Source: Cellulomonas sp. S1-8 (lineage in GTDB: Bacteria > Actinomycetota > Actinomycetes > Actinomycetales > Cellulomonadaceae). Taken from it: a DNA stretch of 64,000 bases. Below are positions 43,299 through 52,585 of the stretch, in pieces. The DNA lies in contig NZ_CP110806.1 in assembly GCF_026184235.1 (NCBI RefSeq), positions 2,480,001-2,544,000 of the forward strand, written 5' to 3'. The notes beneath the pieces are model-generated. The model was not told the origin of the DNA, searched no databases, and was given only the letters and a program-made list of their open reading frames with translations. Position 1 is the first letter of the stretch. Every line of letters begins with the position of its first letter. The position numbers were made by a program, and so were the translations under genes.

Positions 43299-44685
43299 CG
43301 TCCCAGACGCGCCACCCGGCGTCGGTCCAGCGCAGCACCAGCGCGACGGTGCTCGGCTCCGTCGCGGCAACCTGGGTCCGCTCCCCCGTCGCCGCGACCC
43401 GCACGTGCGCGCTCGTCGTCGACGTCACCTCGACCGTCACGTCACCGTCGGGCGTCGTGCCGGTCGCGGCAGCCGCGGTCACGTCCGTCGTGAGCCCCTC
43501 GCTGCGTGCACCCGCGAGCCGGCCGACGAGCGCGTCGTCCGCCGCGAGCGCCGGGGACCCCGGGACCTCGACCGCCGCGACCCCGACCGCGTCGGCGTCC
43601 GCGAGGGCCGCGGTCCGCAGCCGTGTCAGCGCCACCGCGGCACCCGCCGGGTCCTGCCGGTCGGTCAGCCGGGCGGCCTCGTCCGCAGCGCCCTGCGGGG
43701 GTGCAGGGGCGGGGCTCGGCCCGGTCGTGCCCCCGGCGACCGTCGTCGGCGCCGTCGCGGACGGGTCGGGGGCGTCGGGCAGCGCCCGGACGACCAGGGC
43801 GGCCGCACCGACGACCAGCACAGCGGCGACGCCGCCCACGACGGGCCACCACCGACGACGGGACGGCTCGCGGCGCGGGCGACGGGCAGGGAGCGTCGGC
43901 GCCGCAGCCGTGCGCGGTGCACCGCTGCGTCCCGTCTCCAGCGCCACCTGAGCGCCCGCGAGCTCGTCGGCGTCGGGCACCTGCACCGGCTCGGCCACCG
44001 CGACCGCGAAGACGGCGTCGACGAGCTCGTCCGGTGCGGCGCGTCCCCGCAGCAGCGCCTCGAGCGCGTCGCGCAGGCGCACGGCGTCCTCGATCCCGGC
44101 GGCCAGGTGCGCGTCGAGCGGCGGCATGAGCCCCAGCAGCGTCGCGACGAGGCGGTGCACGTCGCCCGTAGCGGTGCCGACCCCGCGCAGCGCGCCCCGC
44201 AGGTCGACCAGCACGGGCACCCCACCGGGACGCAGCACCACCCGGTCGGCGCCGACGGCGCCGTGCGCGAGGCCCTGCGCGTGCAGGGCCTCGAGCGCCT
44301 GAGCGACCGGCACCGCGACCGTGACGACCTCGCCGTCGGCGAGCGGCGGACGGGCGGCACGCACGGCCGCGAGCGTCGGGCCCGGCACGTGCTCGCAGAC
44401 CAGGGCGACGCGCCCCGGCCCGAGCGGCTCGACGGCCAGGACGCGGGCGAGGTGCGGGTGGTCGAGGCCGGTGAGCGCACCGGCGCGCGCGGCGAGGGTG
44501 CCGTCCACCGGGACGTCGGCGACGAGCACCTCGAGCCACGGCCCGGCCTCGCCGTCGACCGGCCGCGCCACCCACCACGACCCGTCCGTCCCGACGGCCG
44601 AGGCGACGCGCGTGCCGTGGGCCTGCAGGAGGCGGGTCACGTCGTCCGGTGGCGGGGCGGCGGTGTGCACGCCGTCATCCAACAC
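43270..44685 (-). CDS. Membrane-anchored pseudokinase-like protein
   Basis: 471 residues from ATG 44685. The N-terminal ~260 residues resemble a protein kinase fold: a region PHLARVLAVEPL...VALVCEHVPGPTL resembling the hinge, then LAHGAVGADRVVL where kinases have HRDxKxxN (near 138), and VLVDLRGA where they have DFG (near 158). No VAxK lysine or glycine loop can be seen, so catalysis seems lost. One membrane helix (about 278-300) leads to an extracellular ~170-residue domain without PASTA pattern. It may be a regulatory scaffold for a real kinase or a peptidoglycan/lipid II system, comparable to the MviN pseudokinase idea, but this is inference. Confidence 0.7.
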   Translation of the reverse strand: MLDDGVHTAAPPPDDVTRLLQAHGTRVASAVGTDGSWWVARPVDGEAGPWLEVLVADVPVDGTLAARAGALTGLDHPHLARVLAVEPLGPGRVALVCEHVPGPTLAAVRAARPPLADGEVVTVAVPVAQALEALHAQGLAHGAVGADRVVLRPGGVPVLVDLRGALRGVGTATGDVHRLVATLLGLMPPLDAHLAAGIEDAVRLRDALEALLRGRAAPDELVDAVFAVAVAEPVQVPDADELAGAQVALETGRSGAPRTAAAPTLPARRPRREPSRRRWWPVVGGVAAVLVVGAAALVVRALPDAPDPSATAPTTVAGGTTGPSPAPAPPQGAADEAARLTDRQDPAGAAVALTRLRTAALADADAVGVAAVEVPGSPALAADDALVGRLAGARSEGLTTDVTAAAATGTTPDGDVTVEVTSTTSAHVRVAATGERTQVAATEPSTVALVLRWTDAGWRVWDVREPGGPTP

Positions 44686-44723
44686 CGCAGGACGGGTCGC
44701 GCGGGCGCGCCGTCCACAGGCAC

Positions 44724-45767
44724 TCAGTCGAGGAGCTGCGCGACCCCGGTCTCGGCGGCGACGCGGGCGGCGTCGAGCACGCGCGCGGTCGCCACGGCGT
44801 CCGCCGGGTCGACCGGCACGGCTCCGTCGGCGAGCACCCAGCGCTGCACGGCCCGGTAGAGGTCGGCGTGCCCGCCCGGGGCGCGGGGCACGGCGGTGCG
44901 CTCGGCGCCACGCACCAGCCAGCCCTCGTGGGCCGCGCCGCCGGCGTCGCCCGTGACGGGCTCGTCGTCGAGGACGGAGAACGGCGACGGCTCCCCCTCG
45001 TAGCTCGTCACCAGGTAGGCGCCACGCTCACCGAGGACGCGTGTGCGCGGGCCCGGGGCCCCGACGAGGCCACCGGCCCACAGGTGCGACACCACGTGGT
45101 GACCGTCGCCGTCGGGCGCGTGCTCGAGCGCGAGGAACACGTCGTCGAGCGCCGGCGTCGTCAGGGCGCGCAGCTCGGCGTGCACACGCCGCACGGGCCC
45201 GAAGAGGTCGACGGCGGAGTCGACGAGGTGCGCACCGAGGTCGAGCAGCAGCCCGCCGGCGACCGGGTCCTGCTCCTTCCACCGCTGCTGCGGCTCGGGC
45301 CGGAACCTCTCCCAGCGCCGCTCGAAGCGGTGCACCCGGCCCAGCGTCCCGGCGGCGAGCAGGCCGCGCAGCGTGAGCTGCTCGGGGTCCCAGCGGCGGT
45401 TCTGGAACACCGTGAGCCGGCCCCCGCGCTCGGACGCCAGGCGCACCAGCGCCGCGGCCTGGACGCGTGTCGTCGCGAGCGGCTTGTCCACCAGCACGGG
45501 CACGTCGGCCTCGAGCGCTGCGCGCACGTGCGCGGCGTGGTCACCCGTGGGGCTCGCGACGACGACGAGGTCGAGGTCGTGGGGGTCCGCGAGCAGCGCG
45601 TCCACGTCGGGCACGACGCGCGCGTCCGGCCAGTCGGCCGCGACCTGGTCCCCGCGGGCGCGTGTGACGACCGCGACGACCCGCTGCCCCGTCTCGCGCG
45701 CGAGACGGGCGTGGATCCCCCGACCAGCTCCGCCGTACCCGACCAGACCGATGCGCAGCGGCTCCAT
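44724..45767 (-). CDS. Gfo/Idh/MocA-family oxidoreductase
   Basis: 347 residues from ATG 45767. N-terminal NAD(P)-binding Rossmann motif IGLVGYGGAGRGIHA. The conserved Lys-Pro of the family occurs as LVDKPLA near residue 99. A C-terminal alpha-beta domain follows. Members oxidise sugars, inositols and related polyols; substrate unknown. Same strand as the upstream MMPL gene with a 20-base gap, and as the pseudokinase gene after it with a 38-base gap. Confidence 0.88.
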   Translation of the reverse strand: MEPLRIGLVGYGGAGRGIHARLARETGQRVVAVVTRARGDQVAADWPDARVVPDVDALLADPHDLDLVVVASPTGDHAAHVRAALEADVPVLVDKPLATTRVQAAALVRLASERGGRLTVFQNRRWDPEQLTLRGLLAAGTLGRVHRFERRWERFRPEPQQRWKEQDPVAGGLLLDLGAHLVDSAVDLFGPVRRVHAELRALTTPALDDVFLALEHAPDGDGHHVVSHLWAGGLVGAPGPRTRVLGERGAYLVTSYEGEPSPFSVLDDEPVTGDAGGAAHEGWLVRGAERTAVPRAPGGHADLYRAVQRWVLADGAVPVDPADAVATARVLDAARVAAETGVAQLLD

Positions 45768-45787
45768 GCCGCCACTCTAGGAGGGTG

Positions 45788-48064
45788 TCAGCCGGTGGTC
45801 GCCTGCGCGGCGGGCGCGGCGTGGGCGCCGTGCTCCGGACGCCGCGACAACGGGCTCGGCCACCACGTCCGCGGGCCCAGGTCGTGCACGAGCCCGGGCA
45901 CGAGCAGGCTGCGCACCACGAAGGTGTCGATCAGCACGCCGAGCGCCACGATGAACGCGAGCTGCGCCAGGAAGAGCAGCGGGATGACCGCCAGGGCCGC
46001 GAACGTCGTCGCGAGCACCAGGCCGGCGGACGTGATGACCCCGCCCGTGACCGCCAGGCCCCGGGTGACGCCCTGGCGTGTCCCGACGACCAGCGACTCC
46101 TCCCGCACGCGGGTCATGAGGAAGATCGAGTAGTCGACGCCGAGGGCGACGAGGAACACGAACCCGTACAGCGGCACGACCGGGTCGGCGTCGGGCCAGT
46201 CCAGCACGTGGTCGAAGACCAGCGCGGAGATGCCGATCGTCGCGCCGAACGACAGCACGTTCGCGCCCATGAGCAGCAGACCCGCCACCACCGAGCGCAG
46301 CAGCAGCGTGAGGATGAGCAGGATCACGACCAGGACGACCGGCACGATCACGCGCAGGTCGCGCTCGCTGGCGATCTGCGTGTCGAGCGTCTCGGCGGCG
46401 GGTCCGCCGACGAGGGCGTCCGGTGCCACGGCCGCGACGGCCTCGCGCAGGTCGGCGACGGTGTCGACCGCCTCCTGGCTGTCGGAGGGTGCGTCGGTGA
46501 CGACGTCGACCCGGACCCGGCCGTCGACGACGACCGGCGGGGCCCCGGCGCCGCCGGGTGCACCTGCGGGTGCACCGGTGTACGGGGCGGCCGACGCGAC
46601 ACCCTCGACGCCCTCCGCTGCCGCGACGACCGCGTCGGCGTCCCCCTCGGGCACGACGACGACGGCCGGCTGGACGGCCCCGGCAGGGAAGTGCTCGGCG
46701 AGCACCTCCTCCCCCGCGACCGAGTCGACGGCCGTGAGGAACACGTCGGTCTGGCTCGTGCCGCCGGCGCGGAACGTCGGCACGAACACCGCCGCGAGCA
46801 GCAGGGCCGCCGCACTGAGGATCCAGACGGGGCGCGCGCGACGCGCGACGAACCGTGCCCAGCGGGCCCACAGGCCGGTGCCCTCGGCGACGTCGGCCGC
46901 AGCGGGCGCGACGGCGCCCGCGTGCTCGCCGTGCGTGGCCGCCCCGGTCACGGGCGTCACGACGTGCCGCGGCGCGCGCGGCCAGAAGAGCGCCCGCGAG
47001 CGCCGACCGGCCACCAGGAGGATCGCCGGGAGCAGCGTAAGGGCGGCGAGCAGCGCGGCACCGATGCCGATGGCGGCCACGGGACCCAGGCTGCGGTTCG
47101 ACGCGAGGTCGGACAGCAGGAGGCAGAGCAGACCCGCCACCACGGTGCCGGCGCTCGCCGCGATGGGCTCGAGCGACTGGCGCCAGGCGACGCGCATGGC
47201 GTCGGCGGGGTGGTCGACGTGCCGCAGCTCCTCGCGGTAGCGCGCGACCAGCAGCAACGAGTAGTCGACCGCGGCGCCCACGACGAGGATCGAGAGGATG
47301 CCCTGGGCCTGGCCGTTGAGGACGAGGACGCCGGCGTCGGCGAGCTCGTAGACGACGAGACCGGCCAGCGCGAGCGCGAAGACGGCCGTGAAGATGACGA
47401 CCAGCGGCAGGATCGGCGAGCGGTAGACGACGACGAGGATGAGCAGCACGGCACCGAGCGCGACGAGCAGCAGCAGTCCGTCGATGCCGGCGAACGCGGT
47501 GCCGAGGTCGGCGATGAACCCGGCGGGGCCGGTGACCCAGGCCTCCAGCCCGAGGTCGCCGGACGACGACGCGGTGGCGTCGAGGTCGTCGGCGAGCGCT
47601 GCGCGCAGGTCGGTGACGAGGAGGGTGGTGAGCGACTCCTCCTCGACGAGGATCTCGGCGGACTCCGCGTCGAAGGGCACCGCGAGGAGGATCGCGGCGC
47701 CGTCCTGCGAGGGGACGGCAGCGACGTCGCCGACGAGGTGGTCGGCCCACGTGCCGTCCCCCACCGGCAGGTCCGGGATGTCGGCGGCGAACGCGGCGGC
47801 GGCCTCGATCTGCGCGGGGGTGACGTCACCCCCGTCGGCAGGGGCCAGGACGACGAGCGCGGGTAGGGTCTGCGTGTCGACGAACTCGCGGGAGGCCTCG
47901 GCCGCCAGCGTGGACTGCGCCGACGACGGCAGGAACGCCGCGGAGTCGTTGGTCTGGACCTGGGACAGCTTGCCCTGGGCCGCGCCGCCCACGGACGCCA
48001 GTCCCATCCAGACGACGAGCACGACGGCGACGGCGACCGCACGGGCCACGGGATTCCTCAGCAT
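45788..48064 (-). CDS. MMPL/RND-family membrane transporter
   Basis: 758 residues from ATG 48064 (MLRNPVARA), preferred over ATG 48076 because a promoter-like element leads directly to it. Two halves, each with one helix, a large extracellular domain and five or six clustered helices, total about 12 helices. Each half carries the GIDYSIFL-like or AAVDYSLLL pattern (GVDYSIFLMTRVREE near residue 630) with Asp-Tyr typical of proton-driven MMPL export. It probably exports lipids or drugs. Divergent from a MarR-type repressor gene, the classic regulator-pump layout. The C-terminal tail is short. Confidence 0.92.
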   Translation of the reverse strand: MLRNPVARAVAVAVVLVVWMGLASVGGAAQGKLSQVQTNDSAAFLPSSAQSTLAAEASREFVDTQTLPALVVLAPADGGDVTPAQIEAAAAFAADIPDLPVGDGTWADHLVGDVAAVPSQDGAAILLAVPFDAESAEILVEEESLTTLLVTDLRAALADDLDATASSSGDLGLEAWVTGPAGFIADLGTAFAGIDGLLLLVALGAVLLILVVVYRSPILPLVVIFTAVFALALAGLVVYELADAGVLVLNGQAQGILSILVVGAAVDYSLLLVARYREELRHVDHPADAMRVAWRQSLEPIAASAGTVVAGLLCLLLSDLASNRSLGPVAAIGIGAALLAALTLLPAILLVAGRRSRALFWPRAPRHVVTPVTGAATHGEHAGAVAPAAADVAEGTGLWARWARFVARRARPVWILSAAALLLAAVFVPTFRAGGTSQTDVFLTAVDSVAGEEVLAEHFPAGAVQPAVVVVPEGDADAVVAAAEGVEGVASAAPYTGAPAGAPGGAGAPPVVVDGRVRVDVVTDAPSDSQEAVDTVADLREAVAAVAPDALVGGPAAETLDTQIASERDLRVIVPVVLVVILLILTLLLRSVVAGLLLMGANVLSFGATIGISALVFDHVLDWPDADPVVPLYGFVFLVALGVDYSIFLMTRVREESLVVGTRQGVTRGLAVTGGVITSAGLVLATTFAALAVIPLLFLAQLAFIVALGVLIDTFVVRSLLVPGLVHDLGPRTWWPSPLSRRPEHGAHAAPAAQATTG

Positions 48065-48100
48065 GCTGAGTATCATGGACGAGCGTCGGCGGCACGGCAA
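48057..48100. promoter_or_regulatory. MMPL promoter with palindromic candidate MarR operator
   Basis: A perfect 14-bp palindrome CTCAGCATGCTGAG (48057-48070) covers the MMPL start codon. On the - strand, TTGCCG (48095-48100) and CATGAT (48072-48077) are 17 bases apart, with the ATG seven bases further on and no ribosome site, so the transcript is probably leaderless with the palindrome over its start. TATCAT (48071-48076, + strand) may be the -10 of the MarR gene. This is the expected place for a MarR operator blocking both promoters. Confidence 0.6.
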
Positions 48101-48116
48101 CCCAGGAGGACGACGC

Positions 48117-48611
48117 GTGAGCACGGAGCAGGCCCCGCCTCCGGACCACTGGCCCGTGGGCCGGCTGCTGTCCGCGGTGGCCCGTCGGATCGAGCGCGCC
48201 TGGGACTCCCACCTCGCGTCGTGGGAGCTCAACCACGCGAGCATGCCCGTCCTCGTCCACGTCACCGCGCACCCGATGTCGCAGCGCCAGCTCGCGGACG
48301 CGTGCGGCGTCACCGAGCAGACGATGAGCCGCGTCGTCGCCCGCCTCGAGCGCACGGGCTACGTCACCCGACGCCCGCACGACCGGGACCGCCGCCGGCA
48401 CGTCATCGCGATCACGCCAGCCGGCACGGCCGCGCTCCTGGCGTGCGCGGACCCCCACCCCGCTCAGGACGCCGTCCTCGGCCACCTCCCGCCGGAGCGC
48501 CGCGCGCTGCTCGAGGACCTGCTGCGCGAGGTGATCGAGCCCTTGAACCTGCTCCCGGAGCCGGCGCGCGCGCCGGACGACGCCGGCCGTCCACCGACCA
48601 CGAGGGCCTAA
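48117..48611 (+). CDS. MarR-family transcriptional regulator
   Basis: 164 residues from GTG 48117 with an AGGAGG site; ATG 48075 is a longer alternative. A winged helix-turn-helix: [24 protein letters not shown] for the recognition part, then [19 protein letters not shown] for the wing, typical of MarR. Divergent from the MMPL transporter, which it probably represses until a ligand binds. Followed by lipB with a ten-base gap on the same strand. Confidence 0.9.
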   Translation: MSTEQAPPPDHWPVGRLLSAVARRIERAWDSHLASWELNHASMPVLVHVTAHPMSQRQLADACGVTEQTMSRVVARLERTGYVTRRPHDRDRRRHVIAITPAGTAALLACADPHPAQDAVLGHLPPERRALLEDLLREVIEPLNLLPEPARAPDDAGRPPTTRA

Positions 48612-48621
48612 CCTGACGACC

Positions 48622-49311
48622 ATGCACGTCGAACCGCTCGAGCTCGGCACCCGGCTGCAGCCGTACGAGCCCACCTGGGAGCTGCAGCGCGAGGTCCACG
48701 CCGCGGTGGCCGCGGGCGAGCGCGAGGACACCCTGCTGCTCGTGGAGCACGAACCCGTCTACACCGCGGGACGGCGGACCGCCCGTGCCGACCGTCCCGT
48801 CGACGGGACGCCCGTCGTCGACGTCGACCGCGGAGGCCGCATCACGTGGCACGGTCCCGGACAGCTCGTCGGGTACCCGATCGTCCGCCTGGCCGAGCCC
48901 GTCGACGTCGTGCGGTACGTCCGCGCCCTCGAGGAGGCGCTCATCCGCGCGTGCGCGGACCTGGGCGTCACCACCGAGCGCGTCGAGGGCCGCAGCGGGG
49001 TCTGGCTGCCGGCGGACCCTGTCGACCCGGCCCATCGGGCGGGACGACGCGCCCGCAAGGTCGCGGCGATCGGCGTCCGCGTCGCGCGGGGCACGACCAT
49101 GCACGGCTTCGCCCTGAACTGCACCGCGTCGCTCGACTGGTACTCCCGCATCGTGCCCTGCGGCATCGACGACGCCGACGTCACGACGCTGTCCGCCGAG
49201 GCGGGCCGGGACGTCACGATCGCCGAGGCGACGCCCCTGGTCGTCGCGCACCTGCAGGACACGCTCGGCCCGCTGCTCGCGGCCCGTCACGCGGCGACCG
49301 CCCGGCACTGA
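48622..49311 (+). CDS. lipB: Octanoyl-ACP:protein octanoyltransferase
   Basis: 229 residues from ATG 48622. It transfers octanoyl groups to lipoyl-domain Lys residues, the first step in making lipoate. Seen are [16 protein letters not shown] (about 73-88), the catalytic Lys in [10 protein letters not shown] (near 147) and the acyl-bearing Cys in IVPCGI (near 178). LipA, encoded 730 bases later, completes the cofactor. The enzyme's main target here is SucB. Confidence 0.95.
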   Translation: MHVEPLELGTRLQPYEPTWELQREVHAAVAAGEREDTLLLVEHEPVYTAGRRTARADRPVDGTPVVDVDRGGRITWHGPGQLVGYPIVRLAEPVDVVRYVRALEEALIRACADLGVTTERVEGRSGVWLPADPVDPAHRAGRRARKVAAIGVRVARGTTMHGFALNCTASLDWYSRIVPCGIDDADVTTLSAEAGRDVTIAEATPLVVAHLQDTLGPLLAARHAATARH

Positions 49312-49347
49312 CGGCCGCGGCCTGGTCATGCCGTCGAGCTGGACGGC

Positions 49348-49383
49348 CTGCGCGCGCTAGACGCCCTGCGCGCGCTAGACGCC
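49348..49383. repeat. 18-bp tandem duplication spanning a stop codon
   Basis: An 18-base unit is repeated exactly twice (49348-49365 and 49366-49383). Because 18 bases are six codons, the stop of the flavodoxin gene (49375-49377) is duplicated in frame just beyond it. Confidence 0.85.
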
Positions 49384-49878
49384 CTGCTCGACCGAGCGCA
49401 GGGCCCGCACGATCTCCTGCGACCACGTCCGCACGGCCTCGAGGTCGCGGAAGTCCCCCGTCTCGGCGCGGGTCAGGGCCACGAGCGCGCGCTCGGAGAT
49501 GTTGAGCCCGTCCCGGTCCAGCCGGCCGGCGAACACCGCGACGTCACGCGCACCGACCGTCCGCGCGATGTCGGTCACGTCGTCCGGCGTCGTCGCGGGC
49601 ACCGGCGGGTCACCGACCGGGCCGGACCAGAACAGCCAGACGGGCCGCTGCCGCAGCTGACCGGCCTGCCGGTCGACCAGGTCGCGCAGCCCGAGCGCCA
49701 GGCGTCCCACGTACACGGCGGAGCCCAGCACGGCGGCGTCGTACGGCTCGACGTGCTCGACGTCGTCCGGGTCGATCTCGTCGACGTCGTGCCCGGCCGC
49801 GCGCAGCTGCGCCGCGACCTCGGTCCCCATCTCGCGCGTCGCACCATGCCGCGACGCGACCGTCACCAGGACGCGCAT
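49375..49878 (-). CDS. Flavodoxin-domain protein (HemG-like)
   Basis: 167 residues from ATG 49878. It begins with the flavodoxin FMN-phosphate loop pattern MRVLVTVASRHGATREMG, followed by DEIDPDDVEHVEPYDAAVLGSAVYVGR, as in protoporphyrinogen-oxidase-like flavodoxins. The domain ends with a short helix. It may be a redox carrier or dehydrogenase; no partner gene is adjacent. It lies between lipB and lipA on the opposite strand. Confidence 0.85.
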   Translation of the reverse strand: MRVLVTVASRHGATREMGTEVAAQLRAAGHDVDEIDPDDVEHVEPYDAAVLGSAVYVGRLALGLRDLVDRQAGQLRQRPVWLFWSGPVGDPPVPATTPDDVTDIARTVGARDVAVFAGRLDRDGLNISERALVALTRAETGDFRDLEAVRTWSQEIVRALRSVEQGV

Positions 49879-50041
49879 CGTGCCACCCCCTCGAGTGCCG
49901 GTCGTCGCGGAGTCGTCGACCCGCCGGGTCCGAGCGGCTCCTCCCAGCGTGCCGCGCGGCCCGCCGCACCGCGCGGGACAGAGGTCCCCGTCACACCCGC
50001 CGGGCAGCGCCGGGGCGGGACCGGCGGGCTAGTGTGGCCGG

Positions 50042-51055
50042 GTGACGATCGCACCCGAGGGACGACGGATGCTCCGGGTGGAGGCGCGCAACGCCGCCAC
50101 CCCGATCGAGAAGAAGCCGGAGTGGATCCGCACGCGCGCGACCACCGGCCCGGAGTACAGCGAGCTCAAGAGCCTCGTGCGCCGCGAGGGGCTGCACACC
50201 GTGTGCGAGGAGGCGGGCTGCCCCAACATCTTCGAGTGCTGGGAGGACCGCGAGGCCACCTTCCTCATCGGTGGTGACCAGTGCACGCGCCGCTGCGACT
50301 TCTGCCAGATCGACACCGGCAAGCCGGCGGACCTCGACACCGACGAGCCGCGCCGTGTCGCGGAGTCCGTCCAGGCGATGGGCCTGAAGTACTCGACGAT
50401 CACGGGCGTCGCCCGCGACGACCTGCCCGACGGCGGCGCGTGGCTGTACGCCGAGACGGTCCGCCAGATCCACGCCCTGAACCCGGGCACGGGCGTCGAG
50501 CTGCTGATCCCCGACTTCAACGCGGTCCCCGAGCTGCTCGACGCGGTCAACGAGTCCCGCCCCGAGGTGCTGGCGCACAACCTCGAGACCGTGCCGCGGA
50601 TCTTCAAGCAGATCCGCCCCGCGTTCCGCTACGAGCGCTCCCTGTCGGTGCTGACGCGGGCGCGCGACGCCGGCCTGGTGACCAAGTCCAACCTCATCCT
50701 CGGCATGGGCGAGACGACCGAGGAGGTCGTCGAGGCGCTGCACGCCCTGCGGGACGCGGGCTGCGACCTCGTCACCATCAACCAGTACCTGCGACCGTCG
50801 GTGCGCCACCACCCGGTCGACCGGTGGGTGCGCCCCGAGGAGTTCGTCGAGCTGTCCGACGAGGCCGAGCGCATCGGCTTCCTCGGTGTCATGTCGGGTC
50901 CGCTGGTGCGCTCCTCGTACCGCGCGGGGCGGCTGTGGGGCCAGGCGATGCGTCGCCGCGGCCTGCCGATCCCCGACGCGCTCGCGCACCTGGGCGAGCC
51001 GGCGACGTCACGCCAGGAGGCGTCGTCGCTGCTCGCCCGCAGCGCCGCGCTCTGA
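50042..51055 (+). CDS. lipA: Lipoyl synthase (radical SAM)
   Basis: 337 residues from GTG 50042. It inserts two sulfur atoms into octanoyl groups on E2 proteins. The auxiliary 4Fe-4S cluster Cys lie in [12 protein letters not shown] (about 54-65), the radical-SAM CxxxCxxC is CTRRCDFC (about 81-88), and the C-terminal RSSYRAG Ser ligand is present. The 163 bases upstream, shared with the divergent flavodoxin gene, carry no gene. lipA and the DUF4191 gene (71 bases later) are in the same order as Rv2218-Rv2219. Confidence 0.96.
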   Translation: MTIAPEGRRMLRVEARNAATPIEKKPEWIRTRATTGPEYSELKSLVRREGLHTVCEEAGCPNIFECWEDREATFLIGGDQCTRRCDFCQIDTGKPADLDTDEPRRVAESVQAMGLKYSTITGVARDDLPDGGAWLYAETVRQIHALNPGTGVELLIPDFNAVPELLDAVNESRPEVLAHNLETVPRIFKQIRPAFRYERSLSVLTRARDAGLVTKSNLILGMGETTEEVVEALHALRDAGCDLVTINQYLRPSVRHHPVDRWVRPEEFVELSDEAERIGFLGVMSGPLVRSSYRAGRLWGQAMRRRGLPIPDALAHLGEPATSRQEASSLLARSAAL

Positions 51056-51125
51056 CACCCCCGCTCGCGCACCCGGGCGGGACCCGGGCCGTGGGAGGCC
51101 CGCCGCGCCGGTAGACTCCCGGGTC

Positions 51126-51866
51126 ATGGCACGCGAGCGCTCCACGTCCCCGCAGGGCTCGGCACCGGGCACGGCGCCGAGCGGCGGGAAGGTCCGCAAG
51201 ACCCGCTGGTACCACCAGGTCTGGCAGGCCTACCAGGTGACCCGGCAGTCCGACCCGGCGGTCACCTGGATCATCCTCGGCGTGTTCGTCGGCATCGTCG
51301 CCCTGGGCGTCGTCGTCGGCCTGCTCCTCGACCAGCTGGTGTACGTGCTGGTGCTGAGCGTGCCGTTCGCCGTGCTCGGCGGCATGTTCGTGCTCGCACG
51401 CCGGGCGGAGACCGCCGCGTACACCCGCATCGAGGGGCAGCCGGGGGCGTCGCTCGCGGCGCTGGGCACCCTGCGGCGTGGCTGGACCTTCACGCAGGAG
51501 CCGGTCGCCGCCGACCCCCGGACCCAGGACCTCGTGTTCCGGGGCGTGGGTCGCCCCGGTGTCGTGCTGGTCGGCGAGGGTCCCCCGCACCGCATCGGCA
51601 AGCTGCTCGAGGCCGAGCGCAAGCGCACGGCCCGCGTCGTGTCCGGTGCCCCCATCCACCTCATCCAGGTCGGCGACGGCGAGGGCCAGGTCGAGCTGCG
51701 CCGGCTCCCCCGCGCGGTGACCAAGCTCAAGCCGCAGCTCACCAAGGACGAGGTGGCCGTCGTGCTGCGCCGCGTCACGTCGCTCGGCGTGGCCAAGCTG
51801 CCCGTCCCCAAGGGCGTCGACCCGATGCGCGCGCGTCCCGACCGCAAGGGGATGCGCGGGCGCTGA
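51126..51866 (+). CDS. DUF4191 membrane protein (Rv2219-like)
   Basis: 246 residues from ATG 51126. The N-terminal ~35 residues are hydrophilic, followed by WYHQVWQAYQVTRQSDP and two hydrophobic helices (about 48-69 and 73-92). A cytosolic C-terminal domain then reads AETAAYTRIEGQPGA..., GRPGVVLVGEGPPHRI and KLPVPKGVDPMRA at the end. The family is restricted to actinobacteria and of unknown function; always beside lipA and the RDD gene as here. No enzyme motif. Confidence 0.88.
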   Translation: MARERSTSPQGSAPGTAPSGGKVRKTRWYHQVWQAYQVTRQSDPAVTWIILGVFVGIVALGVVVGLLLDQLVYVLVLSVPFAVLGGMFVLARRAETAAYTRIEGQPGASLAALGTLRRGWTFTQEPVAADPRTQDLVFRGVGRPGVVLVGEGPPHRIGKLLEAERKRTARVVSGAPIHLIQVGDGEGQVELRRLPRAVTKLKPQLTKDEVAVVLRRVTSLGVAKLPVPKGVDPMRARPDRKGMRGR

Positions 51867-51891
51867 CGCCCGCACGGGCCGGGTCCGGCCG

Positions 51892-52407
51892 TCAGCGGCG
51901 GACGAGCACCGTCCCGGCCGCGCGGTCGTGCATCCCGCGCCCGTCGCCGTCCCACACCACGGCGGGCAGGACCAGGCACAGCAGGAACGTGCGCAGCAGG
52001 GCCGCGACGGGACCCGGGGCGCCAGGTGCGAGCGTCGGCGCCGCGACGCGCGGGACGCCCGCGGCGCGGACGACGCGTCGCACCTGGAGCCCGAGCAGCC
52101 GGTGGCCCAGCGTGTGGCCGAGGGTGGCGACGAGCACGACGTTCTCGACCGCGAAGACGGCCAGGGTGCCCAGGGGGTCGCCGCGCAGCAGGAACGGCCC
52201 GTCGGCGCGCTCGGGCAGCAGCACGGCCGCGATCGCGAGGCACGCCACCCAGTCGACGGTCAGCGCCAGGACCCGGCGACCCAGCCGTGCCATCGACCCG
52301 CGTCCCGCGTCGGGCAGACCGAGACGCGCGCCGTGGCCGGTCCCGTCGCCGTCTCGGCCGCCGGGACCGCCCTCGAGCCACGATCCCACCGAGTCGCGCG
52401 ACGCCAT
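51892..52407 (-). CDS. RDD-family membrane protein
   Basis: 171 residues from ATG 52407. RDD signature residues appear in RRVLALTVDWVACLA and at the C-terminus in HDRAAGTVLVRR. Three or four hydrophobic helices lie between. The N-terminal ~40 residues are Gly/Asp-rich and probably disordered. Function of RDD proteins is unknown (some act in osmolyte or sodium transport). Convergent with the DUF4191 gene (25-base gap) and divergent from glnA. Confidence 0.87.
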   Translation of the reverse strand: MASRDSVGSWLEGGPGGRDGDGTGHGARLGLPDAGRGSMARLGRRVLALTVDWVACLAIAAVLLPERADGPFLLRGDPLGTLAVFAVENVVLVATLGHTLGHRLLGLQVRRVVRAAGVPRVAAPTLAPGAPGPVAALLRTFLLCLVLPAVVWDGDGRGMHDRAAGTVLVRR

Positions 52408-52465
52408 GCCCTCAGCCTACGGCGGCCGTCGTCGTCACCCGGCGCGCCGGTTCGTTCGCGCGATC

Positions 52466-52501
52466 GTTACATCCCACCCGGCTCCGTAACGTCCCGGAAA
52501 C
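52466..52501 (+). promoter_or_regulatory. Candidate GlnR box upstream of glnA
   Basis: GTAAC (52486-52490), six bases, then GAAAC (52497-52501) is the exact half-unit of the actinobacterial GlnR site (GTnAC-n6-GAAAC). A further GTTAC lies at 52466-52470, but its partner is degenerate and its spacing is two bases short of ideal. The site is 85 bases before the glnA start, as expected for nitrogen control of glnA. Confidence 0.6.
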
Positions 52502-52585
52502 ATCGGGGCCACGGCAGGGAAACCCTGCCCTCCTAGCCTCAGCCGTGCCCGGGACGACCGGGCGTCATCGACCGAGGAGCAGCGG

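Noticed and set aside
40560..43370. A 936-codon minus frame opposite sucB and the epimerase.
   Set aside because: It covers the repeated lipoyl/linker coding DNA and shows Gly/Arg/Leu-rich low-complexity translation only.
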